This document shows, piece after piece, positions 26,750 through 36,141 of a DNA stretch of 58,477 nt. The notes below the pieces were generated by a model. That model saw nothing but the letters and a program-made list of their open reading frames with translations, did not search any database and was not told the DNA's origin. Source of the DNA: an uncultured Bacteroidota bacterium (GTDB taxonomy: Bacteria; Bacteroidota; Bacteroidia; AKYH767-A; OLB10); the NCBI GenBank assembly GCA_900696575.1, contig CAADHD010000031.1:1-58477 (forward strand), given 5' to 3'. Both the position numbers and the translations under genes were made by a program. How positions within the stretch are numbered: the first letter of the stretch is position 1; the number at the start of each line of letters is the position of its first letter.

Positions 26750-29700
26750 ATGCGTAAGCCAGTAGCTTTTGTAACGGCTGTTTTGCCCTTTATGCTTTTA
26801 GGGAATATCCTTCATGCACAGATTCTGCTTGATGGTAATGCCGCTGGCGGATTTGAATCCTCAGCCACCTTTGCTGGCAATGGATGGGCTTCCGTAAATC
26901 ATACCTCTAATCAATGGTATGTAGGAGCTACAGGCGCAAACAGCGGAGCACGCGGAGCCTATATTTCAAACAGCGGAGGTTCAGGAAATAATTACACGAA
27001 CACCACTGCACAGGTATCGCATTTTTACCGTGATATTACCTTTCCCTCAACCGGAACAGCAGTGATGACTTTCAACTGGAAAGCTTATGGAGAAAGTTTG
27101 CTCGGAAATCCGCTGGATTACATCAGCGTATGTGCAGTGCCCAATACAATTACGCCTGTTGCCGGAAGTGTTGTTGGAAGCGGGTTGCTCGGAAATTTTA
27201 ACTTGCAGAACAGTTGGCAGAATGCTACTGTAGTTTTTTGCGGCAGCAGCGGAAACACTATCCGTGTTGTTTTTTCATGGATTAACGATGCCTCAGGCGG
27301 AAGCAATCCAGCAGCAGCCATTGACAACATTCATATTGTTTTGAATGCCGGAGGTATTCCTGCCAATGACCTTCCGTGTAATGCCACTTTCCTGCCCATA
27401 AATTTACCAATGAGCGGAAACAACATAGGTGCAGGCAACTGCAATGAACCTGCTGCTCCTGCCTGCGGTAACAATTGGAATAATGCAGTGTGGTATAAAT
27501 TTATTGCTCCGGCTTCAGGATGTGTAAAAATTAAAACCATGCTCGGAACATTAACCAATACACAGGTTGCAGCATATTCAGGTTCGTGTTCAGGTTTGAC
27601 ATTGATCTCAGGATCCAATTGTAATGATGACATCACTCCCTGCGGAGTAAGCGGCTATGCTTATCGCCACTCCATGCTTGAGTTAAGCGGCCTTACGGCA
27701 GGCAATATGTATCATGTTGCTGTTGATGGATATGGATTTGAAACCGGAAGTTTTTCAATCATCATTTATGATGCCTGTACAGCAGCTCAATTGCCGGCTA
27801 TTCCTGGCCAGGACTGCGAATTGCCGTTTCAGGTATGTACTACAAGAGTTGATGTTCCGAATCCCGGATACAGCGGTTTTGGAAACCGTTGCGATTTTTC
27901 ATCTGGCTCAAACTGTTTGCTTCAGGGCGAAAAAGGTGCCGTGTGGTACCGTATTGCTATTACCGGAAGCGGATTTCTGGCTTTTGATATCCTTCCGAAT
28001 GATTATACCAGTGGCTGCACCGGTGGCGGAGAAACCGATTATGATTTTGCACTCTATAAAATAGGCGGAGCAGGAGCTACTTCTGCTTGCGGTGCATTAG
28101 GAGTGCCCCTCAGATGTAATTATAATTTTCTTGGGGTTACAGGGTTGTATCCGAACGGAAGCGGAAACCCGGCTTATGGCGGATCATGCTGGGACAATTC
28201 GTACGAAGATACTGTAGGCGTTCAGATTGGAGATGTGTTTCTTTTATGTATCAGTAATTGGGATGTAACCAACTCAGGCTTCAGTTTGCGAATTAACCCT
28301 GCTTCACCGGTTTCATCTGTAGTTCCACCCGGAGGTACAGTTGTATGGACAGGTTCAACCAGCACCGATTGGTTTAATCCTGAGAATTGGGGCGGATGTC
28401 AGATTCCGAATTGCAGATACAATGCGTTTATTCCCCCCAATTTGCCCCGTTATCCGTATATCAATGCTGCCGGTGCAAGTGTAAGAACAATCACAATAAG
28501 CCCCGGTGCCGGTTTAAGTCTGAGTGGCAGCTTTCAATTAATGGTGTGCAACGATTTTGTAAATAATGGAGCAATTAATTTTTCTGCAGGATCAACTGTG
28601 CATTTTGAAGATACTGCCGTAACAGCACCATTAAATATCAATCATAATCAAAAGCTGAATGGCTATCTTACCGGAGCAAACTCGTTAGGAAATGTAGTTA
28701 CCTCAAAACCGGTGGGCTACTATGTTCAGGCACTCCAGGATTTTGATACAAAAGGAAATTTTACGGTTAATGGCGGAAGTTTTGGTGGAGAGTTCAGGGC
28801 TGCAGGTATGTATCAGAAAACAGCAGGAAATTTTACTATTGATCCCACCGGCCCCAATCCGGCAACATATCAGGCTTCGGCAACACTTGAATTTACCGGT
28901 GTAAATCAACAGTACAAAAACAGCGGTTTATTGAATAACGTTGTCATGAATCAATTACCCGGTGGCAGCTTAATGCTTACCGATCATGGCCTGGCTTTGC
29001 CCTGGATGATTTTGGGAACTGCCGGTGTGCTGTCACTTCAAAATGGAATTATAAATACAAACGGAAGCCTGGTTGAAGTGAGAAACCGTGCTTTTAATTC
29101 TGTTGAGCCCGGCAATCTGAACAGTTATATTAACGGATATCTCAGAAAATTCCTCAATCAATCAGGCGGTACCGGCACTTATGAATTTCCTGTTGGGACT
29201 TCTATAAAAGGATATCAGCGGTTGTCGTTAGAAGTTACCTCTGCATTTCCGGCCACGGTCAATTTCATTACGGCAAATTTTGAAAACCTGCTACCTGCAA
29301 ACAATACAGCTCTGGGAAGTGAATGTAGCGTAACCTGGCATCAGGCTCCTGCTTCACCGCTTGACAACGGGTTCTGGAAATTGCAGCCGGCTCCTGCTTC
29401 TGCATTTACAGCCGGCACTTTTAACCCTGTTCTCTGGAACCGCAGTTTTACAAATGCCCAGTTTGGTTTTACAGTGCAATATAACCGTTCAGGAAACAAC
29501 ATACCTGCACAATGGCAATTAAACCCACCGGCTGGAAGCACTTCCTGTGCAAATTTTCCAGTTACTGCCGTTAAGCGAGTCGGCATGAGTGCTGCTACTG
29601 TTTTTGGCAATGCGGGCGAAGTTTATTTCAGTACGGCTCAAGGATTAAATCCGTTGCCGGTTGAACTGGTTTATTTCAGAGGTAAATGTTTGAGTGCTAT

Positions 29701-30229
29701 GCGTAAGGTGGAACTTCAGTGGCAGACCGCATCTGAATGGAATAATGATTTTTTTGAAATTCAAAGATCTTGCATTAATGAACCTTTTAAAGTAGCAGGT
29801 CGGGTGAATGGGCATGGTACTACATCAGCTTCAAACCATTATTATTTTACAGATGATCTTCTTTCAGATTGCAATGAAATTTACTACAGGTTAAGGCAGG
29901 TTGATTTTGATGGGTCAACAGAGATTAGTTCTGTTATTAAAATTCTTTGTTCAAGCAATGAAACTACACCATCACTTTTCCCAAATCCTTTTTATGAATC
30001 TTCTAAATTGTTCTTGAATGGAATGGAAGGCAGCCGGCTAATCATTCAAATTTATCATGCAGATAATGCAGAACTTATTTTTGAAAAGGTGCTAAGTGAA
30101 TCGGAAATTGTCAGCGAAATGGTTTTGAAGCCGCAATATTTTGGAAATTCTTCAGGAGTTTATTTGATAAAAATAATTTCCCAAAAAACAGTTTATACGC
30201 TTAAAGCGGTAAAGATCAGCAAGCAATAA
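26750..30229 (+). CDS. Giant T9SS surface protein (unit 1, 1159 aa)
   Basis: The signal peptide ends near LHAQ (residue 24). Domains seen: a beta jelly-roll-like region (25-195, from DGNAAGGFESSATF); a Cys-rich PPC-like region (about 205-340) with NAVWYKFIAPASGCVKIKT; a second such region (about 352-520) opening GQDCELPFQVC; WTGSTSTDWFNPENWGGC near 532, leading into a long beta-solenoid; then LPVELVYFRGK (fibronectin-like segment) and a C-terminal sorting domain (LFPNPFYESSK onward). It should be exported by the type IX system and sit on the surface, probably as an adhesin or matrix protein. No catalytic residues are visible. It is clearly homologous over most of its length to the 1304-aa protein that follows. 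Confidence 0.85.
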   Translation: MRKPVAFVTAVLPFMLLGNILHAQILLDGNAAGGFESSATFAGNGWASVNHTSNQWYVGATGANSGARGAYISNSGGSGNNYTNTTAQVSHFYRDITFPSTGTAVMTFNWKAYGESLLGNPLDYISVCAVPNTITPVAGSVVGSGLLGNFNLQNSWQNATVVFCGSSGNTIRVVFSWINDASGGSNPAAAIDNIHIVLNAGGIPANDLPCNATFLPINLPMSGNNIGAGNCNEPAAPACGNNWNNAVWYKFIAPASGCVKIKTMLGTLTNTQVAAYSGSCSGLTLISGSNCNDDITPCGVSGYAYRHSMLELSGLTAGNMYHVAVDGYGFETGSFSIIIYDACTAAQLPAIPGQDCELPFQVCTTRVDVPNPGYSGFGNRCDFSSGSNCLLQGEKGAVWYRIAITGSGFLAFDILPNDYTSGCTGGGETDYDFALYKIGGAGATSACGALGVPLRCNYNFLGVTGLYPNGSGNPAYGGSCWDNSYEDTVGVQIGDVFLLCISNWDVTNSGFSLRINPASPVSSVVPPGGTVVWTGSTSTDWFNPENWGGCQIPNCRYNAFIPPNLPRYPYINAAGASVRTITISPGAGLSLSGSFQLMVCNDFVNNGAINFSAGSTVHFEDTAVTAPLNINHNQKLNGYLTGANSLGNVVTSKPVGYYVQALQDFDTKGNFTVNGGSFGGEFRAAGMYQKTAGNFTIDPTGPNPATYQASATLEFTGVNQQYKNSGLLNNVVMNQLPGGSLMLTDHGLALPWMILGTAGVLSLQNGIINTNGSLVEVRNRAFNSVEPGNLNSYINGYLRKFLNQSGGTGTYEFPVGTSIKGYQRLSLEVTSAFPATVNFITANFENLLPANNTALGSECSVTWHQAPASPLDNGFWKLQPAPASAFTAGTFNPVLWNRSFTNAQFGFTVQYNRSGNNIPAQWQLNPPAGSTSCANFPVTAVKRVGMSAATVFGNAGEVYFSTAQGLNPLPVELVYFRGKCLSAMRKVELQWQTASEWNNDFFEIQRSCINEPFKVAGRVNGHGTTSASNHYYFTDDLLSDCNEIYYRLRQVDFDGSTEISSVIKILCSSNETTPSLFPNPFYESSKLFLNGMEGSRLIIQIYHADNAELIFEKVLSESEIVSEMVLKPQYFGNSSGVYLIKIISQKTVYTLKAVKISKQ

Positions 30230-30270
30230 TTTAAATTCTTGCTTAATGAAGACGGGTTTTAACCAAAAAA

Positions 30271-30319
30271 CAGTTTAAATCGTATTAGTGAGCTAATACA
30301 TTCGTCTGATTTTAAACTG
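30271..30319. terminator. Nested hairpin between the two duplicated units
   Basis: An outer stem CAGTTTAAA/TTTAAACTG (9 bp, perfect) encloses an inner hairpin GTATTAG-TGAG-CTAATAC (7 bp, 4-nt loop). Only a weak T-run (TTTTT, 8 nt later) follows. It could be a terminator for the first unit or a structured regulatory site before the second. It is perfectly symmetric, so the strand cannot be assigned. Confidence 0.5.
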
Positions 30320-30346
30320 CAACCTGATTTTTAATGTTTTGAAGCT

Positions 30347-30354
30347 TAGCTTTG
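30347..30354 (+). promoter_or_regulatory. -7 box of the second HMA-like/T9SS unit
   Basis: TAGCTTTG is a perfect TAnnTTTG match, 27 nt before the chosen ATG. It overlaps the TTG that would serve as an alternative start of the small gene, which argues against that start. Confidence 0.45.
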
Positions 30355-30381
30355 CTACAGTTTATTAAACTTAAGAAGATT

Positions 30382-30741
30382 ATGAAGAAAAGATATACCA
30401 GAATTTGCCTAATAACAGTTTTTACTGTTTGCATATTTAATTTTGTTAATGCTCAACATGCTGAAGGAGATTACCGTGAAGCAGTAATCAACATTCCGGG
30501 CCTTGAGTCGGAAAAAACTTATCAGGCAATCGAGAATATTTACAAAAACACATCCGGTGTGGAAATAATGTTGAGATGCAAGCGGGGCGAAATGCTTGTT
30601 TTGAAAATAGATACCCGGATTTATGCGAATACGGATAAGTTACTTGCCAGAATAGCTGATCATAATTTTAAGGCTTCGGTGATGGATGGATTTGACTACA
30701 ACAAAGCAGTGGCTACCTGCAGTGACTTTAAACCTGAATAG
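30382..30741 (+). CDS. Small exported HMA-fold-like protein lacking CxxC (unit 2)
   Basis: 119 aa from the ATG at MKKRYTRICLI, which gives a normal signal peptide ending at NAQH. An earlier in-frame TTG would add ten residues ahead of it. The mature domain aligns well to HMA proteins: AVINIPGLESEKTYQAIENI (here LESEKT stands where MxCxxC binds metal), GVEIMLRCKRGEMLVLKID, and DKLLARIADHNFKASV. Both metal-binding Cys are absent. The same layout is seen in the 118-aa protein at 26367. The giant T9SS gene starts 27 nt downstream. The function is unknown; copper or iron handling seems unlikely without the Cys pair. Confidence 0.7.
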   Translation: MKKRYTRICLITVFTVCIFNFVNAQHAEGDYREAVINIPGLESEKTYQAIENIYKNTSGVEIMLRCKRGEMLVLKIDTRIYANTDKLLARIADHNFKASVMDGFDYNKAVATCSDFKPE

Positions 30742-30768
30742 AAAACTAAACCTCAAAAACAACTCATT

Positions 30769-33700
30769 ATGATGAAGGGGATACTCAAAAATATTTTAGC
30801 TACAGCAATACTATGGAGCTGTTATCAGTTGCCTGCCCAATCGCAATTACTTCTTGATCCAACCGGGGCGGGTGGTTTCGAATTAGGCGGTACCATGGCT
30901 GCCAACGGATGGACAGTGGTCAACGGTGGAACTAATAACTGGTGCGTTGGAGCCCCCGGTGCCAATGCCGGTGCTAATGGTGCGTTTATTTCAAACACCT
31001 CTTGTGGATCTGCTGCCTACAACGTAAATGTTTCGCAGGTTTCTCACTTTTACCGTGATATTGCCTTTCCTGTAGGTCAGGCAACGCTTTCCTTTAACTG
31101 GAGATGTTTCGGTGAAAACGGTTTTGACTGGATGGATGTTTTTCTTTGTCCTACAACAATAAATCCTGTTGCCAATTTTGAATTAGGGGCCGTTTACCGT
31201 TTAAGAAGATTAAATCTTCAAACAGCATGGCAGACTGCAACCATCGTTTTTCCTTGTAATCCTACAGCACAAACACTTCGTTTGGTATTCTCGTGGAAAA
31301 ACGATTTCTCTCTTGGAACCAATCCACCCGGAACGGTTGATAACATCAGTGTGTTCAATAATCCTTTACCAACAAATGGACTTGTCTGCGCCAATGCTGT
31401 GAATATTCCTTCTTTTCCTTTCAGCTTGGTTGGAGAGAGTACAGTTTGTATGAACAATGATTATACAGTAGCTACTCCAGGAATTTGTGCCGGCTCTTTC
31501 ACTACCGGAGAAGATAAGGTCTATGTTTATACCGCAACCGGCCCACAATGCCTGGGGGTTACACTTAATAACACTAACACAGATCAGGTAGGGTTTGCAG
31601 TTTATCAGGGTTGCCCTGGTTCGGGAGGCACATGCATAGGTTGGGCTACGGTTCCTGCCTTAGGCAATTCTATAACCTCAACGATCAACCTGCCGGGAGC
31701 AGGAACTTATTATTTTATAGTTGACGGAATAAGTGCAACTTATGATATCACAATTACATCATTCGGAGCAGGCCCTCCCAATGACAGACCTTGCACGGCT
31801 ACCTTTCTTCCTTTTGGAATATATCTTTCAGGCAATAACACATGTTCCGGTTCGATAGATGAACCTGTAATGCCCGGGGCATGTACACCATGGGGTACTA
31901 TTAATACAGTGTGGTTTAGATTTATTGCGCCCCCATCAGGCTGCGTTAAAATCAAAACTGTTTTAGGAACGCTAACCAATACTATTATCGCTGCTTATAC
32001 TTCAGGAGTTGCGCCTGTAGCCTGTGGATCCGGGGCTTCGCTTACTTACATTTCCTGTAACAATGATGAGCCAACTTGTGGTGGGTTTACACCTCTGTCA
32101 TCCACTTTGACATTGAGTAGCTTATCACCGGGTTTCTCTTATTACATAGTTGTTGATGGAACAAATGCACTTACCGGGTCATTTTCTATTTTAGCGATAG
32201 ATGGCGGGGCAGGTTGTACCAATCAGTTTCCTCCAACTCCAGGACAAGATTGTATTGCTGCCAACCCGGTTTGTTCTAACTCCATTAATGTGCCGAACCC
32301 AGGTTATCAGGGAGTTGGAAATATCTGTGATTTTGGAACGCCTTCTCCTTGCACAGGAGGAACAAGTGGTTGCGGACCTTGTGCAACAACGTGTTTGTGT
32401 TCGGGTGAACGAGGTTCATCATGGTATAGTATTACAATCTGTGCAGCGGGATTTCTGGAATTCTGGATTGTTCCAAATAACTGGCCAGGCCCTCCAAGTA
32501 CCACCGCCACTGATTATGATTTTGCTATTTACGGGCCTAATCCAAATTGTTCCAATTTGACATCTCCGATACGCTGTCATTACAGTGCATTAGGAGTAAC
32601 AGGTGTTTATGGCGCAGCACCGGGCACTGCTCCCCCCGGCTATCCGGGTTTTGGTGGGGCCTTCAGAGATAGAATTGCAGTGAATGCCGGAGAAACTTAC
32701 CTTTTAAATGTGAGCAATTTTGCCATTAATACTTCAGGCTTTACCTTAATTTTTCCTGCCTCTGCTCCTGTATGTTACGGTGTAAATCCGGGGGGAACTA
32801 TTGTCTGGACAGGTTCTGTCAGCACTGATTGGTTCAATACAAACAATTGGGGCGGGTGCCAGATACCTGATTGTTCAAGGAATGCAACAATTCCAAGCTT
32901 TCCTGTCAATCAGCCTGTTGTAAATGCAGCTAATGCCAGTGTTAGAAGTATCTCTGTAACCCCTGGGGCATCACTTACCATTAATACAGGCTTTCAATTA
33001 ATGGTATGCAATGATTTTACAAACAATGGTTCATTTAACGCGCAGCCTAATTCCACTATTTTATTTACAGATACAGCAGTAACAGCTCCGCTCACTAATC
33101 TCCATGATCAAAATATAAATGGAACAGTAACCGGTGCAAGCCGCTTTATGAATGTAACCGTGGATAAACCTACCGGATACCGAGTAATTGCCACTCAAAA
33201 TGTGGATATGGGCGGAAACTTTCTTGTTAATAATACCGGAGGAAGCTTTGATGCTACCGGTATGTATCATCGGGTTGCCGGTGATTTTACCGTCAATTTC
33301 CCAAGCTTTTATTCGCCCGGCTCCGATCTGGAATTCAATGGAACCGCTCAGAATTACTTTAACCGCGGCTCACTGAATAATGTATTGATGAATCAATCAG
33401 CTCCCGGAACACTCACACTACAGAATCATGGCGGTACTTCTGCATGGATGTTAATCGGGGGGTCGGGTAACCTCACCCTCAACTATGGAAGAATATTGAC
33501 CAATGCAACGGCCAATAACAGAGTAGAAGTTCAGAATCGAGCCTTTGGAGCTATTTCACCCGGAAATACAAACAGTTATATCGAGACAAATGGAGTGGCT
33601 GCCAGTGTAGGTCTGAGAAAATACCTTAATCAGACCGGAGCGACCGGCACTTATGAATTTCCGGTTGGCACTTCTGCAAAAGGATATCAAAGACTTTCTT

Positions 33701-34683
33701 TCAACGTAACCACCGGAATGTCGGCCACAGTAAACTATTTTACAGTTCAATTCGATAACACAGTACCCGCCAATAATCTTGGCTTGGGCATCGAATGCGG
33801 ATTTACGTATCACGCTGCACCGGCTACACCGTTGGATAACGGTTTCTGGAGGCTATATCCTACAACTCCCGGAAGTTTCAGTGCCGGTACTTTTACTCCT
33901 ACGCTCTACAATACCGGTTATACCAATGCGCAGTTTGGTTTTACAGCAATGTATAATCGTTCAAATTCAAATACAGCTGCAAACTGGTTAATTAACACAG
34001 GAATTCCGGTTTGCGGTAATCCGGTAACAGCCGTTCAACGAGCAGGGATGAGTATTGCTACTGTATTTCAATCTACATCCAATGCATGGCTTGGCACCGC
34101 TCAGGCGCCTAATCCTTTGCCTGTTGAACTGCTTTCATTTGATGCTTCACCTGCAAAAAACCTTATTAAACTTCGTTGGATAACGGCTTCAGAAAAAGAT
34201 AACAAGGGATTTGAAATTGAAAGAAATAATAACGGCACGGAAGGTTTCCGGCAGATTGGTTTTGTAAATGGAAATGGTACAACAACCTCCTTGAGTGAAT
34301 ATGCTTTTAATGATGTTGAAGTAAGCCCCAATACTACTTACTTCTATCGTTTGAAGCAGGTTGATTATTCAGGATTGTTCGGCTATTCTGAAGTAATAGC
34401 TGCCCGTTTGAATAAAGAAGTAATGCAGTTAACGGTAGTGCCGAATCCTTATCAGCATAATACTAACATCAGCTTTGTGATTAAAGAAGATGCTTTTGTA
34501 AAAATTGATGTCTATAATAGTATCGGCCAGAAAGTAGTTACGCTTCAGAATGCTATGCTTAAGCCGGGAAGCTATCATCATGTATTCAGTGCCCGCAGTT
34601 ATGGATTTTCACATGGTATTTACACAGTTAGAATGATGGTCAACGATGATGTAATTCAGCAGCGAATTATTGAACAAGAATAA
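30769..34683 (+). CDS. Giant T9SS surface protein (unit 2, 1304 aa)
   Basis: Paralogue of the 1159-aa protein upstream, with the same order: signal peptide (ending near AQSQ), jelly-roll-like region (DPTGAGGFELGGTM), PPC-like Cys-rich regions with TVWFRFIAPPSGCVKIKT, GQDCIAANPVCSNS, WTGSVSTDWFNTNNWGGC near 680, a beta-solenoid sharing SFQLMVCNDF-like and DTAVTAPL segments, LPVELLSFDASP and a type A sorting domain (VPNPYQHNTNISF onward, ending in IIEQE). It has an extra domain of about 135 residues (roughly 200-335) that the first copy lacks. It is surface-exposed by inference; adhesin-like with no catalytic motif seen. A strong terminator follows. Confidence 0.85.
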   Translation: MMKGILKNILATAILWSCYQLPAQSQLLLDPTGAGGFELGGTMAANGWTVVNGGTNNWCVGAPGANAGANGAFISNTSCGSAAYNVNVSQVSHFYRDIAFPVGQATLSFNWRCFGENGFDWMDVFLCPTTINPVANFELGAVYRLRRLNLQTAWQTATIVFPCNPTAQTLRLVFSWKNDFSLGTNPPGTVDNISVFNNPLPTNGLVCANAVNIPSFPFSLVGESTVCMNNDYTVATPGICAGSFTTGEDKVYVYTATGPQCLGVTLNNTNTDQVGFAVYQGCPGSGGTCIGWATVPALGNSITSTINLPGAGTYYFIVDGISATYDITITSFGAGPPNDRPCTATFLPFGIYLSGNNTCSGSIDEPVMPGACTPWGTINTVWFRFIAPPSGCVKIKTVLGTLTNTIIAAYTSGVAPVACGSGASLTYISCNNDEPTCGGFTPLSSTLTLSSLSPGFSYYIVVDGTNALTGSFSILAIDGGAGCTNQFPPTPGQDCIAANPVCSNSINVPNPGYQGVGNICDFGTPSPCTGGTSGCGPCATTCLCSGERGSSWYSITICAAGFLEFWIVPNNWPGPPSTTATDYDFAIYGPNPNCSNLTSPIRCHYSALGVTGVYGAAPGTAPPGYPGFGGAFRDRIAVNAGETYLLNVSNFAINTSGFTLIFPASAPVCYGVNPGGTIVWTGSVSTDWFNTNNWGGCQIPDCSRNATIPSFPVNQPVVNAANASVRSISVTPGASLTINTGFQLMVCNDFTNNGSFNAQPNSTILFTDTAVTAPLTNLHDQNINGTVTGASRFMNVTVDKPTGYRVIATQNVDMGGNFLVNNTGGSFDATGMYHRVAGDFTVNFPSFYSPGSDLEFNGTAQNYFNRGSLNNVLMNQSAPGTLTLQNHGGTSAWMLIGGSGNLTLNYGRILTNATANNRVEVQNRAFGAISPGNTNSYIETNGVAASVGLRKYLNQTGATGTYEFPVGTSAKGYQRLSFNVTTGMSATVNYFTVQFDNTVPANNLGLGIECGFTYHAAPATPLDNGFWRLYPTTPGSFSAGTFTPTLYNTGYTNAQFGFTAMYNRSNSNTAANWLINTGIPVCGNPVTAVQRAGMSIATVFQSTSNAWLGTAQAPNPLPVELLSFDASPAKNLIKLRWITASEKDNKGFEIERNNNGTEGFRQIGFVNGNGTTTSLSEYAFNDVEVSPNTTYFYRLKQVDYSGLFGYSEVIAARLNKEVMQLTVVPNPYQHNTNISFVIKEDAFVKIDVYNSIGQKVVTLQNAMLKPGSYHHVFSARSYGFSHGIYTVRMMVNDDVIQQRIIEQE

Positions 34684-34706
34684 ACACGAAGACTGACCCT
34701 TACAAA

Positions 34707-34744
34707 ACAAGAATGCCGCTATCCTATGCGGCATTTTTGTTTTG
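34707..34744 (+). terminator. Intrinsic terminator after the duplicated T9SS units
   Basis: AATGCCGC and GCGGCATT form a perfect 8-bp stem around an 8-nt loop, followed by TTTGTTTT. It lies 23 nt after the stop of the 1304-aa gene and before tRNA-Pro. The symmetric A-rich 5' side makes it weakly bidirectional. Confidence 0.8.
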
Positions 34745-34784
34745 CTATGCATGCAAAACTTTACATTTGTCGCCCCATTGACTT

Positions 34785-34859
34785 CGGGGTGTAGCGAAGC
34801 CAGGTTATCGCGCTACGTTCGGGACGTAGAGACCGGCAGTTCGAATCTGCCCACCCCGA
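34785..34859 (+). tRNA. tRNA-Pro (anticodon CGG)
   Basis: 75 nt fold as a full cloverleaf: acceptor CGGGGTG/CACCCCG (7 bp), D stem GCGA/TCGC, anticodon stem CTACG/CGTAG with loop TTCGGGA (anticodon CGG), a 5-nt variable loop, T stem GGCAG/CTGCC with loop TTCGAAT, and discriminator A. CCA is not encoded (CAA follows), so it must be added after transcription. It reads CCG proline codons. Confidence 0.96.
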
Positions 34860-35048
34860 CAACTTCGGAATAAGAGATTTTGTAAGTTAACATATGGGCT
34901 TACAGCTATAAATCATTTATCACTTAAGAAAATTATCTCCCTCGAATTTTAAATGTAATAAGCTCACTTCTAAATTGTTACAGTACTTTATAGTTAAGAT
35001 AATGTTCGAAAATTGTTAATTTTCAACTGCAAAGGCTTAATGTGAATC
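34860..35048. other. AT-rich spacer between tRNA-Pro and queA
   Basis: No open frame, hairpin with T-run or RNA gene was found here. It is AT-rich and holds the upstream part of the queA promoter region. Confidence 0.4.
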
Positions 35049-35056
35049 TATATTTG
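35049..35056 (+). promoter_or_regulatory. queA -7 box
   Basis: TATATTTG is a perfect match to the Bacteroidota -7 consensus, 29 nt before the queA start. No TTG at the normal spacing. Confidence 0.45.
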
Positions 35057-35085
35057 CGCCTCCCGTTTTAAAACCCGTAAGTTTT

Positions 35086-36141
35086 ATGAAGTTAACTCAG
35101 TTCAAATTTCATTTTAATGAAAACCTTTTGGCCAATCACCCGGCAGCACATCGTGATGAAAGCCGATTGATGATCGTTCATCGCAAATCAAAAACTATTG
35201 AACATAAGGTTTTTAAAGATATTATCAATTACTTTAATGAAGGAGATGTCCTTATCCTTAATAACACTAAAGTTTTTCCTGCACGTCTTTATGGTAACAA
35301 AGAAAAAACGGGGGCCAAGATTGAGGTCTTCTTGCTTCGTGAGCTAAATCATGAAAGTAAGTTATGGGATGTGTTGGTTGATCCTGCCCGTAAAATCCGA
35401 ATTGGCAATAAACTTTATTTTGGAGACAATGATGATTTAATTGCCGAAGTAATTGACAATACCACTTCCAGGGGTCGAACTTTGAGATTTCTTTTTGATG
35501 GAACTCCTCAAGAGTTTCGTGACATAGTGGAAAGACTTGGCCACACCCCATTACCAAAATACATTAAACGGAAAGATGAACCTTATGATAAGGAGCGTTA
35601 TCAGACTGTTTATGCCAGAGAAGAGGGAGCTGTTGCAGCACCCACAGCAGGTCTCCATTTCAGTAAAGAACTGTTGAAGCGAATGGAGCTTAAAGGTGTG
35701 AAAATGGCTGAAGTTACCTTGCATATTGGTTTAGGAACTTTCAGACCTGTTGAGGTTGAAGACCTTACTAAGCACAAAATGGATTCGGAGCAATTTGAAG
35801 TTAATAAAGAAGCTTGCGAAATTGTGAACAAAGCCAAAGGCCAGAAGAAAAGAATTTGTGCTGTAGGAACAACTGCCATGCGCGCTATTGAATCAACAGT
35901 TACAACTAATGGAGAATTAAAACCAGCTAAAGGATGGACAAACAAGTTTATTTTCCCTCCTTATGATTTCAGCATTGCCAACTGCATGATTACCAATTTT
36001 CACATGCCTGAATCTACTTTGCTTATGATGGTTTCAGCTTTTGCCGGATTTGAACTTACGATGCAGGCTTATAAAACTGCCATCAAAGAAAAATACCGCT
36101 TTTACAGCTATGGCGATGCCATGTTCATTCTTGATGATTAA
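35086..36141 (+). CDS. queA: S-adenosylmethionine:tRNA ribosyltransferase-isomerase
   Basis: 351 aa, normal length. QueA transfers and rearranges the ribose of SAM onto preQ1 in tRNA, making epoxyqueuosine at position 34. Family motifs: [32 protein letters not shown]-type region ([15 protein letters not shown]), [32 protein letters not shown] and [20 protein letters not shown]. It overlaps ispD by one base, so the two are translated from one transcript, although they serve different pathways. Confidence 0.96.
   Translation: MKLTQFKFHFNENLLANHPAAHRDESRLMIVHRKSKTIEHKVFKDIINYFNEGDVLILNNTKVFPARLYGNKEKTGAKIEVFLLRELNHESKLWDVLVDPARKIRIGNKLYFGDNDDLIAEVIDNTTSRGRTLRFLFDGTPQEFRDIVERLGHTPLPKYIKRKDEPYDKERYQTVYAREEGAVAAPTAGLHFSKELLKRMELKGVKMAEVTLHIGLGTFRPVEVEDLTKHKMDSEQFEVNKEACEIVNKAKGQKKRICAVGTTAMRAIESTVTTNGELKPAKGWTNKFIFPPYDFSIANCMITNFHMPESTLLMMVSAFAGFELTMQAYKTAIKEKYRFYSYGDAMFILDD

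Noticed and set aside
30352-30381. TTG start adding ten residues to the second HMA-like protein
   Set aside because: It precedes the signal peptide by ten residues and lies within the TAGCTTTG promoter box; ATG at 30382 gives a normal signal.
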